Part shown: in pieces, positions 53,020-61,626 of the stretch
Position numbering within the stretch: the first letter of the stretch is position 1
How the letters are laid out: every line of letters begins with the position of its first letter
Source: Erodium maritimum
Lineage: Eukaryota; Streptophyta; Magnoliopsida; Geraniales; Geraniaceae
Assembly (NCBI GenBank): GCA_963921825.1
Contig: OY997594.1
Coordinates: forward strand, 66,821,675 to 66,885,674
Direction: 5' to 3'
Length of the DNA: 64,000 bases
The notes under the pieces: generated by a model
Told to the model about the DNA's origin: nothing
Databases searched by the model: none
What the model saw: only the letters and a program-made list of their open reading frames with translations
Position numbers and translations under genes: made by a program

Positions 53020-56000
53020 TGTAAAACCCCGCTCTTTCAAAAAAGGGTATTAATTGAATTAGGAAACGTCGGGGTGGTTTTTTTTTTTGCAACGAGTGAA
53101 TTTTGAAAAATAAATTCAAAAAAAAAGGAAGAGGAAGAAGAAGTCAAAAAAAAGGGGAAAAAGAGTGTTTCGGGCCAACCAGACCTGGCCAGTCTTAACT
53201 GGACCAGGCCCAGTCGCAGGCCCAAAGCCACTCGAATTCAACCCTTCCCCTCGCACGCGCGACTCGCACGCGGGACTCGCTACAGGAACTAATGTTCTTG
53301 GCTTCTCCCTCACTTTCTACACGCCGCCTGAGACCTCTCGTCTCCCTCGCTCTCTCCCTTTATCTCTCGCGTGCAACCGAACCAGACATCGCCGCCGTCC
53401 TTTCCTCAGGCCACCCCCATCGTTCTTCTGCTTCTCCTCCTTTCTCCTCCACGTTGAAACCTCGCCTTACCCCTCTCTTCCTCGTACAGAACGAACCACG
53501 CCAGTATCGGACGCGAGGTGTCTCGCCGCAGGTCTTCGCCTCCAATCGTTGTCTCCGGACCAAAATCGAGCACGCCAGCTACCGAATCGAGCGGTCTGAG
53601 CTCATTTGCACCCTTATCCTCTCTCTCTGACCTCAAATCGACGGAAAACGCTTTGTCTCGAGCTAAATCCGAGCAGTTTCAGTCGGATTCGCCGCCGGCG
53701 AAGACGTGAACTCCAGATCTGAGGGGGAAGCACTTCTGGGTCACACTCGAGCCCCGCCGTCAAAGCCACGGCGTCGCCAGGCCCTGACGCCGCCTCCCCT
53801 CTCTCGTTTCTCCCTTCACGACCTCACCTGTTGCCGTGGGCGGTGGTCGGAGCGATGTTGTCTCGCCGGAGTGCCACAGCTCAGGCACGGACAGGATCAA
53901 GCCAGTTTGGAAACGGGCCGGCCGAGTCTTGGGCCGACACCTGAGGTTTGGGCCAGGCCCAGCAGATACAGGGTCTTGGACTCTGGCGTGGCCGGGTCCG
54001 GGTCAAGCTTGGGGTCCAGGTTCGGATCCGGGTCCGGACCAGGTTGGATCCGGGTTTGGGCTTGGATCCAGGTCGGATCCGGGTCAACCCGGTTTCAAAG
54101 AAAATATTTTTTTAAAATCAGATTTAATTAATTCAAGGTGAGAATTTAAAGGACAAATCTGGTTAATTCAGTGGACCTTTGGACATTTACTGGTTTTGAT
54201 TCGGACGTTTTATTTGTCAAACCTAGATGGGACTTCGCCCGAGTTCCAGGGCATGTGACCGAGCTAGAAGGACGAAGACCACTCCGGTACCCGTGTGAAG
54301 AACGGAGGAAAGGCCACTCGAGTTTTCATCAGAGTATTATTAGAGGAAGACCACAAGGTAGGGAAAGTCTTAATTTCTTATTTAACGTTTAGTATGCATG
54401 TTAGGATAATAAAATCGGAAATGTCCTAGAATTGCCTATAGGATGCGAATAACTAGGATAATCGTCTTTCAATTATTAATAACGGGAAGTGTCTAGAATG
54501 CATGGTTAGGACGAAGATGACTACGTAACTCGTTTTCAATACTTGGGAATTGATTTACTGGTACAGAGGTTGTGAAGAGCTCTCGGATTAGTTGTGTGCT
54601 AGGTTCACATGCTTGGTTTCTAGTTATTAGGATAATCAAGAGTCTAATGAAACTAGTTTACTTTACGTTGATTTAGTTGAATGCTTACTTGCTTAGTTGT
54701 GTGATTACGTGTTGAATTACTTGTTGATTGAACGGATGATCGAGTATGACTAGTTGTGCCAAAGGGCACAATTAGGTGATCGATGTACCGATGGTTTGTG
54801 ACAGGTAAGTATACGGTAAGTGTGGAAGGTTATTGGGTGTCTTTGCTGTGATGAAAGTGTGATTTGAGAAGTATTCATTGTTGGATGAATTTAGTGCGTG
54901 TTTATTTATTCTTATCCTTAAAATGTTTGTTTGATTGTTTGGTTCGGTACTACACCGGGGGGGGGGGGGGGGGGGGGGTAATCCGGTGCCGTTGTGGTGG
55001 TTGGAGTTTGACAGATACAATGAGATATTGGTTGAGTATTGGAGCCTGAGAGCTCGGCAGATCCTACGGGATATGGATAGATTATAGGAGCTTGAAAGCT
55101 CGGCAGATCCTACGGGATATGGATAGATTATAGGAGCTTGAAAGCTCGGCAGGTCCTACGGGATATTGACAGATTATAGGAGCTTGAAAGCTTGGCAGAT
55201 ATTACGGGATATTGATTGATTATTGGAGCCTGAGAGCTCTGCAGATCCTACGGGATATTGATTGGATTACTTCATGAGAGATGGTTACTGAGGTTTCACC
55301 CAAGGGTGTGCGTCCTACGGGAACACTACCTTGGTTCCCTATGACATATGGTCCTTTGGAGGCATTTCCGCGAATCCCGACGATGAGCGTCCCTATGGGA
55401 TGGTTTCCGGTGCCCCAATGTATGTGCCTCCTCTGGACCGAGGGAAAATCTGATATGATATGGGTACTCTGGTGGATCGGAATATAGGAACCGATGTGAT
55501 CCTAGAATCTATCCATGGATCGGAGGCTTGAGAAAGCGAAGGGGTTGCTGTGATACTAATTGCTCCCATCTTGATAAGTTATGATTCGTTATAGTATTTT
55601 CAGGGAATCTTTTAAGTTACTGTCATCGTTGAAAAAGCGATACTATTTGATTACACTGATTCCATAACATTTCTTTGATTAATAGCATTTACTCGTTCCC
55701 AGTTGTGATGGTTTTCTATTTTATCATAATCTTCTTTCTTTGTTCTCTGGGAAGTTATTGTTATCCTTGAGAATGCGCTATTATTCTCGTTGCTTTTTAT
55801 TTGTTTATTATATCTTTTAGTCTAAGGGTTTTAAGCACTTTGTGACAACAAACTAAAGCAGTTTTATTATTAAACTTGGAGGCTAAAGTTGTTTACGATT
55901 TTCCCTACTGAGCGTAAGCTCACCCCTATTTGTTTATTTGTTGTGTGTACATGTGTACTTGAGATCTGGGGAATTCGAGGCTCGGGAGCTTCCGGATGTT

Positions 56001-56222
56001 TTGAGGGTTGTATTAGAGAGGTGTTGGTCCACATCGTTGAACTTTATTTACCTTACGTTACGTATCAAGTTTGACACTATATTTGAATTTTGGATTGTTT
56101 TATTGAGAAATACTTTGGACTCGCTTTCAGCTTTAAAAGAATTTATTACAGTTTACTACTTTTATCTCAATTGTTTCAGGTCACGTCTCGAGTCCAACCA
56201 AAACCGGATTTGGGGCGTGACA
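53020..56222 (+). repeat. Gypsy LTR, 3.2 kb, plus strand
   Basis: Begins TGTAAAACCCCGC after the PPT and ends …GGATTTGGGGCGTGACA. It contains a GGGTCCGGGT-type tract (53880-54100), a G22 run (54957-54978) and five tandem 46-bp units starting GGAGC(C/T)TGA.AGCT at 55041, 55087, 55133, 55179 and 55225. The region CTACTGAGCGTAAGCTCACCCC (~55905) matches the complement of sequence near 8975, 30825 and 61915 in the other LTRs. Open frames within it are not genes. Confidence 0.8.
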
Positions 56223-57306
56223 CCCATTCTGAGCAAAACCCACTCCAGATACGTCTATTCAAAATCGATCTCAAATTTTCTTGATTGTAGGGATGCGATT
56301 GTTGAAGTTGAAGCCGATCCCATTTCCATTTCTGGCAACAGCGTACGTGAAGGAGGAGACTGCGTTTCGCGTGAGGTTGGTGCTGATTCGATGGATGGGC
56401 CTGTGTTTTGGCTTGACATGTTGAGCCCGTCTAGCTCTATTGTTGAGGACGCGAGTGAGTCTGTGCAGGTAACGACGCCTGCATCTGGTGTGGACAGAAT
56501 TAGTAAAAGCTCAATCGAGTCTATTGGGCCAATGGTTGGGATTGGACTTATCATCCAATCTAGGTCCAGTCCTTCGCCTTCGGCAGGCCCAAAATAGGTT
56601 GGGCCGGATTCAGAAGATGCTATTTCGGGTGGCAGGTCGGTTTCACTAAGTTTGGGTATTGTACCCTTAGATGTTGTGGATAACTCTATTGGATTGGGTT
56701 CGGTTGGTTCAAACCGTGTTCATGTTGCTAGTGTTCATCATGCTTTAGCGGGTCAGTCGTCACAAGAAATGGTAACTAGTGAACCAGTCGGGGACCATCA
56801 GTGTAGTCCGTGGAAGGAGACTCTTCTTCAACCTCCGAACAAGAGTTGTCATTCGAAGCAGTCGTCTAGAGTTTCAAATCGTCAGAGTCGGCCTCCTAAT
56901 TTCTTAGGAGATTACTATACTGTTCATGTCAAATCAACCCACTCTAGGAGTCGGGAGAGATTTGTTAATCCAGTAGACATTGGAAAGCAGATTTTGCAAC
57001 CTCAAGTTGCTCCGAACAGCTTTTGCTCAAGTTGCTTACAAACTCAAGCTGCTCAGCTAGCCCATACAGCTAAAGCTTTTGACGATCCGAACTTCACTTC
57101 GGAAGGTGAATAATAGGTCACTGATGGTTGACTTTGGTTTGGTGACTCTGTTTTCGACCTGTTTTATTTTTTGTTTTTGGATTGTTCTTTTTCGGGGTTT
57201 GTTCATGCAGCTCCAGATGAGAGCTCTCTTGTTATGGTTGTATTCTGGATTGATTTTGCTTGAATTTTTTTTTTCTTAATAGAATTTTTGAGCTTATAAA
57301 AAAATT
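56223..57306 (+). pseudogene. Retroelement (LINE-like) 3' debris
   Basis: Ser/Gln-rich readings (56240-56597 and 56652-57113, one stop between) do not match a named domain. They are followed by a LINE-like 3' end rich in T (TTTTTTTTTCTTAATAGAATTTTTGAGCTTATAAAAAAA, ~57268-57306). It could be the far part of the LINE broken at 52843, with the Gypsy LTR between, but this is not proven. Confidence 0.35.
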
Positions 57307-57882
57307 AGTAAAATAAGCATTGCGGATGTATCTAAAACCATGTCTTACTATGCTAAAAAAGAGTGTAAAATAAGCATTGCGGATCTATCCAGAACCATGT
57401 CTTACTATGCTAAAAAAAGGTCCATTGCTTAACGTTCGAGAGTCCACCTACCACCAATCTAGGTAATATATTTCCACAAACAACATACGTGAGTTCAAAT
57501 CACATGTTTCGATGTTCTTGTCTGCTATAATCCGAAACATCTACCAATGTTTCCATGTACATCCCACATTTACATTTTGTTTGTTGGAAATTTATGTACC
57601 AAGCGACACGTTCTTATTGACTACCATGACAAGACCTCAGCATCGACATGTATTGATTTGAGACATGTTGAAATCGCCTCTAAGAGCACGATGTATGTGC
57701 TCTTATCCAGCTTCATCTTAACACGATTTTGGAGAACAATAAACTAAACGGAGGAAATAGACTACACGAGTTGAAGAGCAAGAGAAACAAGACATGCGAA
57801 GATGGAGTACAACCAACAAGCTCCTATCAGATCCTACTCAGATGATCCAAAGCCATGGAGCAAACTGAAGTGCATAGGCTTG
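57307..57882. other. Downstream region of DUF674 gene with small repeats
   Basis: A ~61-bp unit (GTAAAATAAGCATTGCGGAT.TATC.A.AACCATGTCTTACTATGC) occurs twice in tandem (57308-57430). A perfect hairpin, GAGCAC…GTGCTC bounded by TAA…TTA (57681-57705), resembles the two termini of a Harbinger-type MITE brought together. No gene. Confidence 0.45.
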
Positions 57883-59851
57883 TTACTTTTCTTGCTTTGG
57901 CTCTTTGAAGATGAGGTTGTCGTGGAGGAGAGCATTTGATAGTGCTGAAGTCGAATTCAGAGAAGCTCTGAGAATGCTTATACCCTGCATCAACCAATAT
58001 TTACAGTGTCAATGCAACTCAGAAAATGGAAATTAGATCATTTTAACCCAATACAGGGACAAATAATCACGTGTCGCCTGACAAGTAACCACAAAAAGGG
58101 CAAATTGAATTTGCTCCCAGCTTGCAATGCCTCAAGTATTTGACGACTACAGCGAGGTCATAATTCCTAACTACCTCCACCATGCCAAGGCTGAGTGATC
58201 TCTCTTCCAAGTCTGAAAGCGATAGTTTGTCTCTATTGCATATGGAGATGATGGATTCTGCTGAAAATGGAGTCAACGCCAAATTGTCAAGTACAACGAA
58301 CGTTTCATCTTCCCTCAGAAACCCTCCCGAACTATCAACTCCAAACAATGTAATATATTCTGGCATTATCATTGTGACTTCGTTTATAGTACAAATGAGG
58401 TCAGTTGTTTCCAATGGAAACAGAAGATTCATGCGGTAAACAAGTGGAGTTGGAAGTGGAGGAAGCTTTGGTCTGAGCAGACTGTCCTTAACATCTTGAG
58501 AAACGCAGTATTGAGAGTCCAAAGATAGAGCACTATTGTACAACACATCTATGGAGCCCAGACCGGACTGGCCTTCCATGAGATGCAACGCTTCTCCTAA
58601 AGGAATGACGAACAGGAAGTCAACAAAATCATGACCAGCTTCAACAAACAATACCTCTTTATTTGACTTTCTGAGCACCACCTTAACATCGATCTTCTTA
58701 TCTTCGTGAGAACGGTCAATGCAGTCTCTCTTGTGAAGAGAAAGTGTAGTCTTCGGCAGAGAGTTATTAACATGCTGCTTGTTCTTGGGAACAAAAAGAT
58801 CGGTTAAAGGTGTTGTGGAGAGCAAGGTCCGCTTCAAAAGCTCAATCAGCTGCACGCATTTAGACAAAGATACAGTAAGAGCATCTCAATAGCTGATCCA
58901 TCCAGTCTCTTACAATGTATTAGTTCAGTAAGGGGAGGAGCCAGTTTTTTCAGTGAGGCGATATCGAATTTTTTTAATGATAACATGTGAGGTCAAAAAA
59001 GTTAAGGGAGCATAACTACTAAATTAGATGAGATTAAAAAGGTATATTTGAAAAAATTGAGGAGCACATGCCCCTGAGTTTAGTATAAGGCAAATAGCCA
59101 CATGTCAGGTGCCAAGTGGCACAATTCATCTCCTATTGGCCGTACGTAGGTGCTCTAAATACAATTATGAACAAAAAAAAGGAACAAGATGAGATTGCGA
59201 GGACATGAACAATACCTCATTCACACAAAATTTCACAGTCATTCCCTCGATCGCACTCATGTCATTGATGCCAATGTTGTTGAAAATACCTATGACTGTC
59301 CCTGGAACAACGGGTATCACTTGAAGATCGTCAGTGATGATAAACTTTGAGGATTTAGTGACAAAGAATTTCACCTTTGGGCTATCCTCTATAGGCATCA
59401 CTTTGGGAACGCTCATGGAGCTCTCGCAGCTAGGATTAGGACACATTGTATTTTTGTAAATGCTCATGTAACTCTCACAATAAAAAGATTTACCATGATT
59501 TGGACAACGAAAATACTTGACCTCTGAATCATGATCGATATTAATTTTGAGCTTTCGGCAAATAAATTCAGAAGAACTCCTCGGGCGCAGAAGCATGTCT
59601 TTAAATACCTCGGAGCAGAAATATTCATCGTTAAGATGCTCGACACTCTGATACAGAATACCGAAGCATCCTAGAATTGATTCGGGTTCTGACGGTGTCT
59701 TTCCGATGAGCCTGACAATAGTACCTATAGGCAGTGTCAATAAACTAAAGAGAACGTCCACAAAGTCACCACCTGCCTCGGCAAAAACAACCCTTCCTTT
59801 CTTCTTGTCAACGAAGATCTTCACTTCCAAATGTGTTGCCGGGACAGCCAT
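57883..59851 (-). CDS. DUF674 family protein, three exons, complete
   Basis: Exon 1 is 59851-59216 (212 codons), exon 2 58849-58175 (225 codons) and exon 3 57984-57883 (33 codons plus TAA). All introns are phase 0 with consensus ends (GAG^GTATTG…GTGCAG^CTG; GAG^GTAGTT…ATGCAG^GGT), giving 470 residues. The protein has the DUF674 layout of repeated halves: KIFVDKKKGRVVFAEAGGDFVDVLFSLLTLPIG and KVVLRKSNKEVLFVEAGHDFVDFLFVIPLGEALHL, each followed by …LLRP. A Cys-rich segment in exon 1 (CPNHGKSFYC… MCPNPSC) is typical. Motifs LLKRTLLSTTPLTDLF and ILRASLNSTSALSNAL close each repeat. The biochemical role of DUF674 proteins is unknown. Upstream are TATTTATAG (~59920) and the shared motif on the opposite strand (59999-60015). 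It looks functional. Intron 1 carries a MITE. Confidence 0.88.
58879..59155. mobile_element. Harbinger-type MITE in intron 1 of DUF674 gene
   Basis: 277 bp starting GAGCATCTCAATAG and ending …CCTACGTAGGTGCTC-like (CGTACGTAGGTGCTC), flanked by TAA at 58876-58878 and 59156-59158. Without it and one TAA the intron is about 86 bp, a usual plant size. No coding sequence. Confidence 0.8.
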
Positions 59852-60110
59852 GGATGAATCTGTGCTTCTGTGACAGATATGGACTATGAGATAATGAATT
59901 AATCAGAGTTGATAAAAACTATAAATAGAACAGCTGCCTGACTTCTACAGCTTCACTTTTTGGTTACTAATGTGACTTTTGGTATGGACTTATGTCTCGG
60001 GAATTCGAAAGGTTTCCTCATCCTCCAAAAATCAAATACTTGTTTTTTTTTTTTTAATAAAACCAAAAATCAAATACTTGGTATCATTTTGAGTTGAACA
60101 TTTATGGAGA
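59852..60110. promoter_or_regulatory. DUF674 gene promoter
   Basis: The minus-strand leader is followed upstream by TATTTATAG (complement of CTATAAATAG, ~59920-59929) and by GGGAATTCGAAAGGTTT (59999-60015, plus strand), a form of the element seen before the ubiquitin-like genes, here inverted relative to the gene. A 27-bp duplication of CCAAAAATCAAATACTTG brackets a T-run (60026-60082). Confidence 0.5.
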
Positions 60111-60570
60111 GTATAGAAACATGTCTCTCAGTATGTATAATGAGATCACGAATGTGAGGATCATAATTTGAGGATTATACGATTGCACTGAATTGTGATG
60201 CGCGCTTCTTAAATTGAGGTGTGTTCCTTAATATGAGATTCATGTATAGGACTTATGAGTTGAGTGGATGTTGGGATTTTGTTCGTTTTCTTGATTTGAA
60301 ATATAAATTAATTTTTTTTATCAAGGACATTAAATAAATTATTTAGAATAATACAAACCTAATGACTATATATTTATAAATTTTAGACACCGTTTGCACA
60401 AAATCGGATTTTTTAAAGGCCCCGTAATGCGTTTTGGTACTCGAATCGCGAACCTCGATTTAGTGGTTCGCGAGATGGAATTTATGCACGCCACAGCGTG
60501 CGAATCACGAACCACTAAATCATGGTTTGCGATTCATGATTCAAGAAGTGAAGCCACGTTGTAGGTGCTC
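60111..60570. mobile_element. Harbinger-type MITE (deletion derivative)
   Basis: Ends …CACGTTGTAGGTGCTC then TAA (60571-60573). The right part is packed with CGCGAACC/GGTTCGCG-type inverted boxes; the left part shares GAGTGGATGTTG and the AT-rich tract with the family's 3' region. The left end is uncertain (~60110). Confidence 0.5.
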
Positions 60571-60573
60571 TAA

Positions 60574-60995
60574 GAGCATTCACAACGTGCAAACCGTGTC
60601 GCGACTCACGATTCGCTAATCGTGATTTTGTAGTTCGCGAGTCGCACGTTGTGGCATGTATGATTCGCGAACCGCGAACCACAAAATCACGGTTCGTGAT
60701 TCGTGGCGTGAACCGCAACTCCTAAATATGAGTCCCTAGTTCGGAATTCACGATTCGCTAGCCGCCAATCATATACCACCATGTGGGAATTAAAGAAAAA
60801 AAATCGGAACGTTTCCCTAAACAGTCCTTAATGGCTATTTAAAAAAATATATAAAAAAATATAAATTAAATGCAAAATATATTTTTCCCCACCTATAAAT
60901 ACCCCTCACCCCATTCATCAAACCACCAAAATTTCTCTCAAAATTCTCTCCACGTTTCCTCTCAAATTTTTCACAGTTATTTCGATCATAAATGT
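60574..60995 (+). mobile_element. Harbinger 5' end, promoter and start codon, truncated
   Basis: Begins GAGCATTCACAACGTGC directly after the TAA that also ends the previous element. The GC-rich end with repeated TTCGCGA/CACGATTCG boxes, then TATAAATACCCCTCACCCCATTC (~60895) and a leader to ATGTCG at ~60990, match the family's 5' region. Similarity stops a few codons into the transposase, where Gypsy LTR sequence begins. Confidence 0.65.
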
Positions 60996-61009
60996 CGTTA
61001 GGGTTTAGT

Positions 61010-61230
61010 CGTTAATTGGCATAAGTTTGACCTGAGTTTGACTTTTTCGCAAAGACAGTCAATTGAAAGGAAACGACTCAATTAAGCTAAACGTAACGAC
61101 GGCTAAGATTTTTAGGTCCCGGAAAGGTCCCGAATGACTCTCGGAGTCATCGGGTCACTTTTCCGGCCGAAAGTCAAACTTCGCCAAAAATCACCGGTTC
61201 GACCAGAATCGACCTGGGGCGGTTCTTACA
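61010..61230 (-). repeat. Truncated Gypsy LTR end
   Basis: Aligns with 11150-11372 of the solo LTR: AAGGAAACGACtCAA.TAAGCTAA, CCCGGAAAGGTCCCGA.TGACT, GAGTCATCGG, TTTTCCGGCCGA, ending GGGGCGGTTCTTACA. Its other end is missing. Confidence 0.7.
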
Positions 61231-61626
61231 AGTAGAGAGCCTGAAATCCTAGCAAGAGGACAATAACGGAGTCGGGCGAGCAAGAAAATCCGATGAACCA
61301 GCAACCACGCCAGAGTCGGGATTGGAATGAGAACTCCAGCGGAACCTCTGTGTCCAAGATGAAGCCAAGAACTGCAGAAGAAGGAGGAATAACGAAGAAG
61401 AACAGAGCCGATAATCTGAAAGAAAAGAAAGGGAGGGGGAGTAGAGGGCGAAGAGGACACCAACGACGACGTTTATGGCCGATGCCAGTGATGCCGCCAG
61501 CGGGGAAGGGAGCAGGAAGGAAGAGCTTTACTGTTGTGGCGGCTAGGGTTTTTAGAGAGCTTTTTCAGCAAAACCCGTGCATCTTGAGGGAAGCTTTTTT
61601 TTTCAAAAGAAAGAAGGAAAGGTTGC
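61231..61626. other. Spacer between two Gypsy LTR pieces
   Basis: Purine-rich on the plus strand; on the minus strand it reads like a C/T-rich leader with AAAAACCCTAGCCGCC. No gene, PBS or PPT is recognised. It may be LTR-internal sequence of a variant element or unrelated DNA. Confidence 0.3.

Noticed and set aside
55938-56597. A 219-codon frame crossing the Gypsy LTR end
   Set aside because: It reads through the LTR boundary at 56222 by chance; only the part after 56223 could be retroelement coding debris.
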